A stretch of 64,000 nt of DNA from the NCBI GenBank assembly GCA_014192425.1, contig BJHK01000015.1, forward strand, positions 32,244-96,243, given 5' to 3'. Origin of the DNA: Planctomycetia bacterium. GTDB lineage: Bacteria > Planctomycetota > Planctomycetia > Pirellulales > UBA1268. Numbering within the stretch: the first letter of the stretch is position 1; every line of letters starts with the position of its first letter. Below, piece by piece: positions 1 to 9,903 of this stretch. The notes under the pieces are model-generated. The model was given only the letters and a program-made list of their open reading frames with translations. It was not told the DNA's origin and searched no databases. Both the position numbers and the translations under genes were made by a program.

Positions 1-1
1 C

Positions 2-172
2 CCGTTCAGCGGCGGTCCGGTCAAGAACGGCACGAAGATCGCCATCGGTGACGCCGAGGTCGGCTTCTGCTGCCCCAACTGCAAGGCCAAGGTCGAGAAG
101 GCCGCTCCCGAGGAGCAGGTCACGATGGTGTTCGGCACGATCGAGAAGGGTTTCGCTCCGCCGGCCAAGTGA
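2..172 (+). CDS. C-terminal part of a YHS-like metal-site secreted protein (partial)
   Basis: The reading frame enters from the left edge and stops with TGA at 170-172, giving 56 visible residues. They include a FCCPNC cysteine pair preceded by a PFSGGPVKNG stretch. This layout (SGxPV, then a FCCxxC pair) is typical of small YHS-like or heavy-metal-binding domains that planctomycetes secrete in number. The N-terminus, including any signal peptide, lies outside the window, so the full architecture cannot be judged. Metal binding is inferred from the cysteines only. Confidence 0.6.
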   Translation, partial: PFSGGPVKNGTKIAIGDAEVGFCCPNCKAKVEKAAPEEQVTMVFGTIEKGFAPPAK

Positions 173-286
173 GCGGGGGCGGGAACGCCCCGTCGCACGC
201 CACGCCCGCCCGAAATGGGCTAGGGTGGGCGGCCCGGTTTTGAAATACTCCGCCGGGGTCCACGCGGGCCCCGAGTGGAGTTTTTC

Positions 287-1516
287 ATGCGCGTCTTCGT
301 CTCGGCGGGCGAGCCCTCGGGTGACCATCATGCCGCGGTCCTCGTGCGCGCCCTCCGGGACCGGCAGCCCGACGTGGAGTGCGTCGGCCTCGGCGGGCCG
401 CAGATGGAGATTGCAGGCTGCCGCCTCGTGGCCGACATGACGCGGCTGGCCGTGATGTGGTTCCTGCGCGTGATCGTCAACATCCACCGCTTCGTCGAGC
501 TCGCCCGCCGCGCCGAGCGCAGCTTCCTCGATGCCCGGCCCGACGTCTGCGTGCTCGTCGACTTCCCCGGCTTCCACTGGTGGCTCGCCTGGCGGGCGAA
601 GCGGCACGGCATCCCGGTCGTGTTCTACTGCCCGCCGCAGGTCTGGGCCTGGGCACAGTGGCGGGTCCGCAAGATGCACCGGCTCGTCGATCGGGTCTTC
701 GCGGCGCTCCCCTTCGAGCACGACTGGTTCGTCGCCCAGGGCCTGCAGAGCACGCTCGTCGGCCATCCGTTCTTCGACGAGCCGGTCATCGTGGCCGGCG
801 GACTGGAGCCGCAGGACACCCGGCCGCTGGTGCTCCTCCTGCCGGGCTCGCGCGGGCAGGAGATCGAGGGCGTGCTCGGCACGCTCCTCAACGCGGCGAC
901 GCGTGTTCGCGGCACGGTGCCCGACTGCCGGCTGGCCGTCGGCGCGCTGCACGAGCGGCATGCGCGGCGGATCGAGGAGATGATCGCGGCGCACCCCGCC
1001 GCCCCGGCCCTCGGCATCGAGGTGCATGCCGGTCGCACGGCTGAGCTGATCGCCACGGCCAGCGCGGCGATCGCCTGCTCGGGGTCGGTGTCGCTGGAAC
1101 TGCTCGCCGCCCGGGTGCCGACGGTGATCGTGTACCGCATCGGTGGCCTGGCTTACGTCGTGCAGAGCTGGTTGCGCCGCGCCCGGTTCATCACCCTCGT
1201 CAACCTGCTCGCCTGCCGCGATCCGGTGGGGCCGGTGCGTCCCGTCTACCGGCCGCCGGCGACGGTGCCCCGCGCCGATCCCGAGGCCGTCTACCCCGAG
1301 TACCTCACCGTCCAGGATCCGGCGCCGGAGGTGGCTGCGCACGTCACGGAGTGGCTCGTCGATCCGGCGGCACGGGCCCACGTCATCGACCGCCTCGAGG
1401 CGGTCGCGGCGACCGTGGTGCAGCCCGGGTCGGCCGCGCGGGCCGCTGCGGCCGTGCTGGAGATCGCCCGGCCGGCGGCTCCACGAGCGCTGCGGCCGCG
1501 TCGCCGGGCGGCCTGA
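287..1516 (+). CDS. lpxB: Lipid-A-disaccharide synthase
   Basis: The 409-residue product begins MRVFVSAGEPSGDHHAA, the hallmark N-terminus of LpxB (GT19). LpxB condenses UDP-2,3-diacylglucosamine with lipid X to form the lipid A disaccharide at the inner face of the cytoplasmic membrane. Further family blocks are the PPQVWAW segment near residue 117 and the LLPGSRGQE block near residue 182. I chose ATG 287 over an in-frame GTG at 275 because GGAG at 277-280 is then well spaced, and because the family starts at MRVF. The C-terminus is a short Arg/Pro-rich tail beyond the usual length of about 380. It implies that the organism makes a lipid A-type outer membrane. It is followed on the same strand by the M50 protease gene. 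Confidence 0.95.
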   Translation: MRVFVSAGEPSGDHHAAVLVRALRDRQPDVECVGLGGPQMEIAGCRLVADMTRLAVMWFLRVIVNIHRFVELARRAERSFLDARPDVCVLVDFPGFHWWLAWRAKRHGIPVVFYCPPQVWAWAQWRVRKMHRLVDRVFAALPFEHDWFVAQGLQSTLVGHPFFDEPVIVAGGLEPQDTRPLVLLLPGSRGQEIEGVLGTLLNAATRVRGTVPDCRLAVGALHERHARRIEEMIAAHPAAPALGIEVHAGRTAELIATASAAIACSGSVSLELLAARVPTVIVYRIGGLAYVVQSWLRRARFITLVNLLACRDPVGPVRPVYRPPATVPRADPEAVYPEYLTVQDPAPEVAAHVTEWLVDPAARAHVIDRLEAVAATVVQPGSAARAAAAVLEIARPAAPRALRPRRRAA

Positions 1517-1601
1517 GGGACGCCCCGTCGGCTTGCGTCGCGGGGGCGTGCGGCGTGAAGATGACCCGTGTACCGATCGACGCCCGAGGAGCAACCGGAC
1601 G

Positions 1602-2381
1602 ATGCTAGCCGAACCACCGGAGACCGGTGCCGACTGGAGTTTCACCCTCTTCGGCATCCGCGTCCGCGTCTCGGCCTGGTTCTGGGCGGCGGCCGGCCTG
1701 CTGGGGTGGAACGTCTGCCAGTCGATTGCCCAGGGCGACCAGCGGATGCTCCTGCAGTTGCTCGTGATCTGGGTCGGCGTGGTGTTCGCTTCGATCCTCG
1801 TCCACGAGTTCGGCCATGCGCTCGCCTACCGGTTCTTCGGCCAGGACGCGCGGGTTGTGCTCTACCATTTCGGCGGCCTGGCGATTCCGAGTGCCTGGGG
1901 CCGGCACCGGCACCTCCGGCCGGCACAGCGGCTGCTCGTGTCCGCGGCGGGCCCGGTGGCGCAACTGGTTCTTGCCGCGTTGGTTATCACCGGGCTCCGC
2001 GCCGCCGGCCTGTTCGTGCCGTTCCCGCTGGAGTCGATCGGCGCCCGGCTCGGCTTCTATGACGGTCGGCCGTTCGCATCTCCCTATGGTTACGCCGTCT
2101 GCGACTTCCTCCTCTCCGTCAACATCCTCTGGCCGCTCCTGAACCTCGTGCCGGTGCCGCCGCTCGACGGCGGCCAGATCGTGCGCGAGGGCCTGCTCGC
2201 CCTCGACGTCGCCGATGGCCAGCGGATCGCCTCGATCATCGGCGTCGTGGTCGGTGCCGCCGTGGCCGTCTGGGGCTACACGCGAAACGAGCCCTATCTC
2301 GGGATCATGTTCGCGCTGCTGGCGGCCTCCTGCTTCCAGTCGCTGTCGGCCGGGCCGCCACCGTGGCGGCGCTGGAATTGA
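1602..2381 (+). CDS. M50-family membrane metalloprotease (site-2 protease-like)
   Basis: This 259-residue polytopic membrane protein carries the zinc motif HEFGH at residues 68-72 and a second motif, NLVPVPPLDGG, near residue 181. The latter matches the N-P-x-DG element that supplies the third zinc ligand in site-2 proteases. At least four hydrophobic segments surround these motifs. Members of the family cut substrates inside the membrane, often anti-sigma factors, but no PDZ domain and no evident substrate gene is nearby. GAGGA at 1586-1590 precedes the ATG. The SGNH hydrolase gene starts 22 bp downstream, so the two are probably co-transcribed. Confidence 0.85.
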   Translation: MLAEPPETGADWSFTLFGIRVRVSAWFWAAAGLLGWNVCQSIAQGDQRMLLQLLVIWVGVVFASILVHEFGHALAYRFFGQDARVVLYHFGGLAIPSAWGRHRHLRPAQRLLVSAAGPVAQLVLAALVITGLRAAGLFVPFPLESIGARLGFYDGRPFASPYGYAVCDFLLSVNILWPLLNLVPVPPLDGGQIVREGLLALDVADGQRIASIIGVVVGAAVAVWGYTRNEPYLGIMFALLAASCFQSLSAGPPPWRRWN

Positions 2382-2403
2382 CACGGCGCTGCGGGGCCGC
2401 CCG

Positions 2404-3177
2404 ATGACCGACCGGTTCGTGGTGCTCGGGGCGAGCAACGTGTCGCGCGGGCTGGCCCGGCTCGCGGCCACGGTCCGGGCCAGAGCCGGTACCCACGCCG
2501 CCGGGCCGGCCGACCTGTTCGTGGCCGCGGGGCATGGCCGGGGCTATGCGGTGACGTCGCGGGTCGGCCTGCGCCGGCTCCCCTCGATCCTCGCCAGCGG
2601 CCTGTGGCGGGCCCTCGATCGGGAGCAGGTCGCGGCGCCGGCCGCGGTCGTGATGGACGTCGGCAACGAGCTGCTCTACGGCCTTGGCGTCGCGGCGGTG
2701 GCGGCGGCGGTGCGTACGGCCGTACTCCGGCTTGCCGACCGCGGCGGCCGGATCGCGATCCTCGGCCTGCCGCTGGCGAGCATCGCCCGGGTCGGGCCGC
2801 TCCGCTACCGGCTGATGCGCACGGTCTACGTGCCCGGCTGCCCGCTCACGCTCGGTGCGATCCGCGAGGGGGCGACGTGGCTCGACGAGGAACTCCGCGC
2901 GATCGCCGCCGCGGCCGGGGCGACGTTCATCGAGCAGCCCGGCGATTGGTACGGATTCGACGCCCTGCACGTCGCGCGGCCGCGGCTCGACGACCTCTGG
3001 CAGCGGGTCGGAGACGCCTGGGCGTTGCCGGCGGCTGCCGACCGGCCACGGGTCACATTCGCCGCATGGGCGGCGGTCGGCACGCGGGCGGCCGAGGTTC
3101 GGTCGATCGCCAGGCGGACGCTCCGGACGCCGCAGCCCGCCATGGACCGGCACGGGCTACGGGTGTGGATGTATTGA
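2404..3177 (+). CDS. SGNH/GDSL-type hydrolase family protein
   Basis: The protein has 257 residues and no signal peptide. Three SGNH features are visible. Block I is GASNVSRG near residue 9, with Ser as presumed nucleophile. A GNELLYG segment lies near residue 85 and carries the Asn of block III. A GFDALHVA segment near residue 185 fits the catalytic Asp-x-x-His pair. The family contains esterases and acetyl-hydrolases, and the substrate cannot be told here. It follows the M50 protease gene closely on the same strand. The family call is good; the specific function is unknown. Confidence 0.65.
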   Translation: MTDRFVVLGASNVSRGLARLAATVRARAGTHAAGPADLFVAAGHGRGYAVTSRVGLRRLPSILASGLWRALDREQVAAPAAVVMDVGNELLYGLGVAAVAAAVRTAVLRLADRGGRIAILGLPLASIARVGPLRYRLMRTVYVPGCPLTLGAIREGATWLDEELRAIAAAAGATFIEQPGDWYGFDALHVARPRLDDLWQRVGDAWALPAAADRPRVTFAAWAAVGTRAAEVRSIARRTLRTPQPAMDRHGLRVWMY

Positions 3178-3236
3178 GACGGCGGCCGACCGCCGGCGAC
3201 CGGTCACGGCGTTCCCCTCCCGCGGTTGAGCAGCGA

Positions 3237-5213
3237 TCACTTCCGTCTCTTTCCGGCCAGCTCCCGGGCCACCGCGCCAGCCAGTTCGAGCAGCTTCGCG
3301 TCCTCGGTGGCCTGCATGTGGCGGTAGCTAAACCGACCTCCGACCAGCGCCTCGGCCCGTTCGTCCAGGTAGCGGCTGGCCCGCGCGGCCAGATCCGCGC
3401 CCAGTTTCTTCTCCGCCAGCGCGGTCTCGATGAACAGGACCACCTCGGCCACTTCCATGCCCTCGCGGAACGCCTCGAACCGTTCCGTGGCCACCGGCCC
3501 GTCGGGCCCGGGGTAGAGCAGGGCCGCGGTACTTCGCCCGGGCGGGCTGATATTCATTCCCCGCGCAACCGCCAGCGTGGCGTAGCCGCCGACCTTGGTC
3601 TTCAAGGGGAACAGGTCCACGCCGAAATCGCACACGCCATCGATCCCCGAACGCACCATCTCCTCACCGATGCCGCGGCACAGCGGCAGCAGCGACTGGT
3701 CGTTGAGGTTGCCGCGATACGCATTGGCGAAGGTCAGACGCCGCGGTTGCGGCAGCAGGACCGGCACCCCCCGGCGCTGCGTCGGCCGAGGACAGTAAAA
3801 AATGCCGCTGGCATGGCGCACGACCATGTCGTTGATCTTCATGTCCCGACCCCCGCTGTGACTGCCGTAGCTCCACTCGACGCCTGGCCAGCTCCGGGCC
3901 ACGACGCCGTAGTCTCCGGACACACCCCAGCTCGTGCAGAGGCCGAAGGTCGTGTGCTCCAGCCATCCCCGCGCTTCGACCTTCTTGCGGATCGCTTCGA
4001 ACACCGGCTGCCAGAATGCCTGCTCGGGATCCTTGACGTTGGCCGGATACAGCGACGTGTATTTGACCTTCTCGACTTTGCCCGTGGCCGGATCGAGCAC
4101 CGAGACGCTGTCGGGAAGATCCGGCTGGTTCAGCCCGCCGTGGGTGAACGCGGTCAGGCGCAAGGACCGCGGCTCGACCATCGACTTGTCGACCATGTCC
4201 AGGTACGTGTCGAAGATCGTGAAATCATGCTTCAAGGAACCGTCCGCCTGCCTGATCCATCTCACCAGCGACTCGGGATTGCTGTCCGGACCGTGGTAGT
4301 TCGCCACCAGAAAGGCCTCGGCCTGCCGTGAGTTCACCTCGGCCATCAGCGCCCACGCCTTCCCCATCAGCTCGAAATGCCGATCCGACCAGCGCGGCAC
4401 GTCATAGTGCCGGGCGACCTGCTCGTCGGAATGAATCAGGAAATTCTGGAGCCGCCAGTCTGCCGGGTCCGGCATCGTGTAGTCGCTCACCTCGACCCGC
4501 AGCGGGACGTTCGTGGCCGCGAATCCCACCTCGTCCGGATTCCCCGCGCCGGCCGGCAGATGCTGGCGTGTCAGTTCCTTGCCGTTGACATACACCACCA
4601 CGCCCCCCCAGTAATCCAGGGAGAAACGGCAGGCGCTGACCTTGGTCGGATCCGCAATCCCGAACCGGCCGCGGGCATAGATCACCGCCGTCTCGTAGGG
4701 ACGCAGGATGAAGGGCGATTCCTACCCTTCCACCGGGCCGATCAGCCCCGGGACAGGCCACTGCGCCCGCAGCCATGAACCATCGTCAAAGGCCGGATCC
4801 GCCCAGTCGGCCGCCGGCTTCGGCGAAAAGAAGGCCGCCGCCGGTTCGGGACCGGGAAGCACTGCTATGTTGCCGGCACCATGGGCCGGATTCGGGCTGC
4901 CTGCGGCATTGTAAGCCGTCGACGCCGGGTCCTGCTCTTTCGAAACGCGACCGGGATCCACGTCGTTCATGCCGTACCCGTTGCCCCAGTTGATTCGCTT
5001 GCGGCGCAAGACCCCGTCGGCATCCCGCATATGGGATGCGCCTTCCACGTGGAAGTGCCGCCACGAGGTGGCGTTGTTCAGCGCCACAACCGGGCCTGCG
5101 TTGGCCCCTGGCTCGGCGCCGCGGGCGCCGTTACCCGTCGTCAGCCAGAGGGTGGTCAGGGCAACGGCACGAAGGAGGGCATGAGTGGCGGCCAACCTGA
5201 CGGTTCGCTGCAT
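3237..5213 (-). pseudogene. Secreted glycoside-hydrolase-like protein interrupted by an in-frame TAG
   Basis: Two open frames, 5213 to 4722 and about 4720 to 3237, lie in exactly the same reading frame. They are separated only by one TAG at 4722-4724 (codon 164 of 659). The frame resumes at once with ESPFILRPYET and a jelly-roll-like stretch (WGGVVVYVNGKELT) that reads as a natural continuation. The N-terminus has a signal peptide ending near GARGAE. The rest, about 480 residues, looks like a beta-sandwich followed by a large catalytic-type domain of planctomycetal glycoside-hydrolase-like proteins, which I could not assign to a numbered family. It is either a recent nonsense mutation or a sequencing error. 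G+C is somewhat lower than in neighbouring genes, so it may be acquired. An internal restart at GTG 4685 would lack the signal peptide. Confidence 0.7.
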
Positions 5214-5282
5214 GGCACGAGTCCTTTCGCTGTCTCGTTGAGACGCGATCGACGAATCGTCGGAGAACAGCAGATCCGCGGT

Positions 5283-6371
5283 TCAGAGCACCGGGAGGGC
5301 CGGGAGCGGCGGGCGGGCGGCCGTGGCGGCGGCAAGCGTGCCCACGAGCCGCGTGCAGATCGCCTCGAAATACGGGGCCGCTGCCGGATCGTCGTAGTTG
5401 GCCGCCGTCCGCCCGGCGTCGCCGTGTTCGCGGATCGGGATCTGGATCGGCACTTCACCGAGGAACGGAATGTCCATCTCCTGCGCCGTCCGCCGCGCGC
5501 CCCCCGTGCCGAAGATGTCGTACCGCTTCCCCGTGTCGGGGCAGACGAAGAAGCTCATGTTCTCCACCATGCCGAGGAGCGGGATGTTGACCTTGCGGAA
5601 CATCGCGATCGCCTTCGTGGCATCGAGCAGGGCCACGTCCTGCGGCGTGCAGACCACCACCGCCCCGGTCAGCGGCAGCACCTGCGAGAGCGTCAGCGCG
5701 ATGTCCCCCGTGCCCGGCGGCATGTCGATGATCAGATAGTCGAGCGGCCCCCAGCGGGTGTCGCGGAGCATCTGCGTGATCGCCCCGTGGAGCATCGGCC
5801 CGCGCCACACCACCGCCTCGCCCGCCGGCACGAGATACCCCATCGACATCGTCGGCATCCGGCTGCGGCCGACGTCGAGCCACTGGGGGACGATCTTCCC
5901 TTCCTCGATCTGCGGCCGTCCCGAGAGGCCGAGCAGGTGGGGAACGCTCGGCCCGTAGACGTCGGCGTCGAGGAGCCCGGTGCGGCTCCCCGCCCGGGCG
6001 AGGCCGATGGCGATCGAGGCGGCGATCGTGCTCTTGCCCACGCCCCCCTTGCCAGAGCCGACGGCGATCACGCTCTTGGCCTCGAGGCCGATCTGGCCGA
6101 GTTTCGGCGCCGGCCGGTCGTGCGGGACGATCGTCACCGTCACCTGCGGCACCGCGGGAAACCGGCTGCGCAGGAGGTCCTCGATCCGGCCGCGGGTCGC
6201 CGGCCAGAGGATCGCGGAGTGCGTCGTGAGCCCGATCGTGACGGCAATCGTCGTCGGGTCGGCGGCGACCGACACGATCTGCCCCATCTCGGGCAGCGGC
6301 CGACCCGACTCGGGATCGGCGATTTCGCCGAGCAGGCCGCGGACGGCGGATTCGCTCACGGCACTGCTCAT
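5283..6371 (-). CDS. mrp: Mrp/ApbC-family P-loop iron-sulfur carrier
   Basis: The product has 362 residues. It has an N-terminal MIP18/DUF59-type domain (LLGEIADPESGRPL) and then a deviant Walker A, GSGKGGVGKST, near residue 105. The nucleotide-binding domain also has LLDADVYGPS and DMPPGTGD motifs. Mrp/ApbC proteins bind and pass on Fe-S clusters. The start ATG overlaps the nuoN stop by 4 bp, so it is the last gene of the complex I operon, which fits a role in supplying clusters to NuoB, E, F, G and I. Oddity: the C-terminal CxxC that usually coordinates the bridging cluster is reduced to one Cys (FVCPDTGKRYDIFG), so cluster binding may differ. Confidence 0.92.
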   Translation of the reverse strand: MSSAVSESAVRGLLGEIADPESGRPLPEMGQIVSVAADPTTIAVTIGLTTHSAILWPATRGRIEDLLRSRFPAVPQVTVTIVPHDRPAPKLGQIGLEAKSVIAVGSGKGGVGKSTIAASIAIGLARAGSRTGLLDADVYGPSVPHLLGLSGRPQIEEGKIVPQWLDVGRSRMPTMSMGYLVPAGEAVVWRGPMLHGAITQMLRDTRWGPLDYLIIDMPPGTGDIALTLSQVLPLTGAVVVCTPQDVALLDATKAIAMFRKVNIPLLGMVENMSFFVCPDTGKRYDIFGTGGARRTAQEMDIPFLGEVPIQIPIREHGDAGRTAANYDDPAAAPYFEAICTRLVGTLAAATAARPPLPALPVL

Positions 6372-8107
6372 CGCACACCCGCCATGGGAACGCCGGCCGG
6401 TTCACGTGGATCGGCGCGGACCTCCGTCGCGGGCAGATCGCCGCCGGAGACGACGTTGCCGGCCGTCCGCGTCCGGGCGACGAGCCCGCCCGGCGCCAGC
6501 GCGACGCCGATGACCGCGACGAGGCAGGCGAGCATCGCCAGCCCTGCGGCCAGACCACCATCCGCCTGCACGCCCCGTTTCGACGACTTGAAGTACATCG
6601 CCGCGATGATCCGCAGGTAATACGCGGCGGCGATCGCGGCGTTGAGCACCAGCACGACCGCCAGGCCGACGAACCATGCCCGCCGGCTGCCGGTGACGAG
6701 CGGCGCGTTCCAATCGACCGCCAGGCTGGCCGTCGCCAGAGACAGCTTGCCCCAGAAGCCGGGAAACGGCGGGATGCCGGCCAGCGAAAGGAGGAATGCC
6801 GCGATCGCGAACGCGGCCACCGGGTTGGTCGATGCCAGGCCGTCGAGATCGTCGACGGTCGCGATCTCCTCGCGCGGCGGCCGCGGGCCGCTGTCGGCGG
6901 TCCACTCGGGCCAGCGGTGGCCGAGGTAGGCGATGGCGCCGAAGATGCCGATCGTGGCCAGGGCGTAGGTGGACAGATAGAAGAGCGTGGCGGACATGCC
7001 CCCCATCCGCGCCACCCAGCCGGCGTCGAGGCCGCCGACGTCGCCGAGCGGCTGACCGGCCCGGGCCGCCGCCCCAGCGGCGGCGGCGGCGATGCCGACG
7101 AGCAGGTAGCCGGCATGGGCGATCGACGAGCAGGCCAGGAGCCGGCGCAGGTTCCGCTGCCCGAGGGCCATCACGTTGCCCACGGTCATCGTGACCGCGG
7201 CGAGGACGGCGGTGAGCTGCCAGAGGATGTCGAGCCAGGCGACGGCCGTCGTGCCCGACGGCTGCCCGGCCTGCTCGGGGGCGATGCCGAGCGCCAGCAC
7301 CCGTGCCAGGATGATGATCCCCGCCACCTTCGGCAGCGTGGAGAGGAGGGCGGCGTTGCCGGGGCTCGTCCCTTCATAGACGTCCGGCGCGTAGAAGTGC
7401 ATCGGCACCGCCGCCAGCCGGAAGGCGGCACCGACCAACGCCATCCCGATGGCCGCCGGCAGGAGTGGCATCACGCTCCCCGCAGTGCCGTCAACGCCGC
7501 GGATCCGCTCCGCGATCGTCGCCAGGCTCGTCGAGCCGCCGATGCCGTACAGGCAGACCAGCGCGTAGAGGAAGAACGCCGAGGCGACGAGCGACAGGAA
7601 GAAATACTTGAGGCCCGCCTCCTGGCCATGGGCATCGGTCCGCTTCAGGCCGAGGAGGATGTAGGTCGGAATCGACACCAGCTCGAGCCCCGCGAACAGG
7701 AGCACGAGATCACCAGCGACACCGACGAGCGACAGGCCGGCGAGCATCACGAGGAACGTCCCGGCCTCCTCGCAGGTGCCGCCGCGCCGCAGGCTCGGGC
7801 CGCGACTCACGGCCGCGGAAAACAGGTCGCCCGCCTGGACGAGCGCCAGCAGGGCCCCGAGGCCGAGCACCGTCCAGCGGTTGAAGGTCGAGAACGCGTC
7901 GAGGATGACGCCGCCGGAGGCGATCGAACCGCCGGTCGCCGGCCCGCCACCGGCCAGGACCGCCGCCCCTGCGATGCCTGCCAGGGCCACGAGCCAGCCG
8001 GACCGCAGGCCGAGGAAGGAGGCGCCGAGCCAGGCCACGAGCGCCGCCGCCACGAGGGCGATCTCCGGGGCGAGCAGGGTGAACGACAGGGACGACGTGG
8101 GATTCAT
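6368..8107 (-). CDS. nuoN: NADH-quinone oxidoreductase subunit N
   Basis: This 579-residue, strongly hydrophobic protein is an antiporter-like proton-channel subunit of the complex I membrane arm. A run of about 14 transmembrane segments is visible, with the typical LLFAGLELVSIPTYIL block carrying the functional glutamate, and an SIAHAGYLLVG block. The start is MNPTSSLSF at 8107, because the open frame upstream has no family similarity and lies inside nuoM. It is somewhat longer than the usual 480-500 residues, mainly through loops and an extended C-terminus. It lies 10 bp after nuoM, and its stop overlaps the mrp start. Confidence 0.95.
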   Translation of the reverse strand: MNPTSSLSFTLLAPEIALVAAALVAWLGASFLGLRSGWLVALAGIAGAAVLAGGGPATGGSIASGGVILDAFSTFNRWTVLGLGALLALVQAGDLFSAAVSRGPSLRRGGTCEEAGTFLVMLAGLSLVGVAGDLVLLFAGLELVSIPTYILLGLKRTDAHGQEAGLKYFFLSLVASAFFLYALVCLYGIGGSTSLATIAERIRGVDGTAGSVMPLLPAAIGMALVGAAFRLAAVPMHFYAPDVYEGTSPGNAALLSTLPKVAGIIILARVLALGIAPEQAGQPSGTTAVAWLDILWQLTAVLAAVTMTVGNVMALGQRNLRRLLACSSIAHAGYLLVGIAAAAAGAAARAGQPLGDVGGLDAGWVARMGGMSATLFYLSTYALATIGIFGAIAYLGHRWPEWTADSGPRPPREEIATVDDLDGLASTNPVAAFAIAAFLLSLAGIPPFPGFWGKLSLATASLAVDWNAPLVTGSRRAWFVGLAVVLVLNAAIAAAYYLRIIAAMYFKSSKRGVQADGGLAAGLAMLACLVAVIGVALAPGGLVARTRTAGNVVSGGDLPATEVRADPREPAGVPMAGVR

Positions 8108-8117
8108 GCGCGAGCCT

Positions 8118-9851
8118 TCAGGGGGCGTGGGCGACCTGGTCGGAGGGGGTGGCGGCCTGCATGCGGGCCGCGAACGCGTTGGCCGCGGCCCGCGTGGTCG
8201 CCCGCAGGGCCGGCGCCGCCGGAGCGAGGAACGTGGCCGGCGTGAGGCCGATCCAGACCACGAACACCGCCAGCGGCAGGAGGGCGGCGAGCTCGTGCCA
8301 GCGCAGGTCGCAGCGGTCGGTCGCAGCGACGGCTGCGTGGCCGTTCCCATGACTAAGGCCACCGTGCCCATGCCCGCCGTGGCCGCTGGCGGCATGCCCG
8401 GTGTCGTGCCCGTGGCCTGCCGCTCGGGGGGGCTCGCGGGACGGCCCGAAGCAGACCCGCTCCAGTGCCCAGAGCATGTACCAGGCGCCGAGCACCACGC
8501 CGAGCACCGCCGCGACGGCCATGCCGAGGTAGGCGGTGGCGTAGGCCGGAGCAACGCCCGACCAGGCCCGCTGGAACGAGCCGGCGAGGATGAGGAACTC
8601 GCCGACGAAGCCGTTGAGGCCGGGAAGGCCGATGCTCGAGAAGGTGAAGAGGACGAACAGCACCGTGAGCCACGGCGCCCGCGAGGCGATGCCGCCGAGG
8701 TTGGCGATCGAGCGGGTGTGGAACCGTTCGTAGATCATCCCCACGATGGCGAACAGCCCGGCCGAGGAGAGGCCGTGGTTCACGAGCTGGAGGTTGGCCC
8801 CCTCGACGGCCACGGGCGTGAGCGCGAACAGGCCCATGACGATGTAGCCCATGTGGCTTACCGACGAGTAAGCGATGAGCCGCTTGAGGTCGGTCTGGAC
8901 GAGGGCGACGAGCGCGCCGTAGAGGATGCCCGCCACGCCGAGGCCGAACAGCCAGGGGGCGGCCGCCGCGGTCGCTTCCGGGAGCATCGGCAGCGAGAAC
9001 CGCAGGAAGCCGTAGATGCCGATCTTGAGGAGCACGCCGGCGAGATCGACGCTGCCGCCGGTCGGCGCCTCGACGTGTGCCAGCGGGAGCCAGGTGTGCA
9101 GCGGCACGATCGGCACCTTGACCGCGAATCCGGCGAGGAGCGCGAGGAACACGACCATCTGCAGCCAGCCCGCCTCGGCCGTCATCGGTAGCGGGTGCTG
9201 ACGCAGCACGCTGGTGAGCGTGGCGATGTCGAAGGAGATCGTCCCGGTGTGGGAGGCGGCCCAGAGGACGATCGCCAGCAGGCCGAGGAACGTGAGCACG
9301 CTCCCGGTCAGCGTGTAGACGAAGAACTTCACCGCCGCCCGGCGGCGCTCCTCGTGCCCCCAGATGCCGATCAGGAAGAACAGCGGCACGAGGGTGAACT
9401 CGAAGAACACGTAGAACAGGATCACATCGCGGGCGGCGAACACGCCGAGCATCGCCGCCTCGAGGACGAGGAGCAGGACATAGAAGCCCACGGGCCGGTC
9501 GGTGATGGCGTCCCAGCTGACGAACACCGCCGTCACCGAGAGAAGCGCCCCGAGGCCGAACATCCAGATGGAGAGGCCGTCGAGGCCGAGGGAGAAGCGG
9601 ACGTCGAAGGGGGACTCGACGAGCCAGGGCAGGGAGACCTCGGCGAACGGCTGCCCTGCGATGAACCCCGGGTCGGCGAGGGCGCGGAGGATCAGCCAGC
9701 CGGCGAGCACCAGCGTCACCACGGTCGTCACGGCGGCGCTTTGTCGCACCGCGCCGCGACCTCGGCCGCCGAGCAGCCAGGCGGCCAGACCACCCACGAG
9801 CGGCGCGGCGATGACCAGCAGCAGGTGCAGGCCGGGGGAGAAGTCGTTCAT
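8118..9851 (-). CDS. nuoM: NADH-quinone oxidoreductase subunit M
   Basis: The 577-residue membrane subunit is homologous to Mrp-type antiporters and provides one proton channel of the membrane arm. Family blocks seen are YVFFEFTLVPLFFLIGIWG, FAVKVPIVPLHTWLPLAHVEAPT and LIAYSSVSHMGYIVMG, together with the lysine and histidine residues of the proton path. A loop near residues 470-510 is unusually rich in His and Gly (GHGHDTGHAASGHGGHGHG), which most NuoM proteins lack. It could bind metal or be a low-complexity insertion. The gene lies between nuoL (52 bp gap) and nuoN (10 bp gap). Confidence 0.95.
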   Translation of the reverse strand: MNDFSPGLHLLLVIAAPLVGGLAAWLLGGRGRGAVRQSAAVTTVVTLVLAGWLILRALADPGFIAGQPFAEVSLPWLVESPFDVRFSLGLDGLSIWMFGLGALLSVTAVFVSWDAITDRPVGFYVLLLVLEAAMLGVFAARDVILFYVFFEFTLVPLFFLIGIWGHEERRRAAVKFFVYTLTGSVLTFLGLLAIVLWAASHTGTISFDIATLTSVLRQHPLPMTAEAGWLQMVVFLALLAGFAVKVPIVPLHTWLPLAHVEAPTGGSVDLAGVLLKIGIYGFLRFSLPMLPEATAAAAPWLFGLGVAGILYGALVALVQTDLKRLIAYSSVSHMGYIVMGLFALTPVAVEGANLQLVNHGLSSAGLFAIVGMIYERFHTRSIANLGGIASRAPWLTVLFVLFTFSSIGLPGLNGFVGEFLILAGSFQRAWSGVAPAYATAYLGMAVAAVLGVVLGAWYMLWALERVCFGPSREPPRAAGHGHDTGHAASGHGGHGHGGLSHGNGHAAVAATDRCDLRWHELAALLPLAVFVVWIGLTPATFLAPAAPALRATTRAAANAFAARMQAATPSDQVAHAP

Positions 9852-9903
9852 CGGCGGCGGGTCACTTTCTTGTCGATCGTGTCGATGCGGGGCGTGTCAC
9901 GGG

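Noticed and set aside
4881..6620. A 579-codon plus-strand open frame
   Set aside because: It is antisense to mrp and the 5' half of the interrupted gene, low-complexity and without recognisable motifs.
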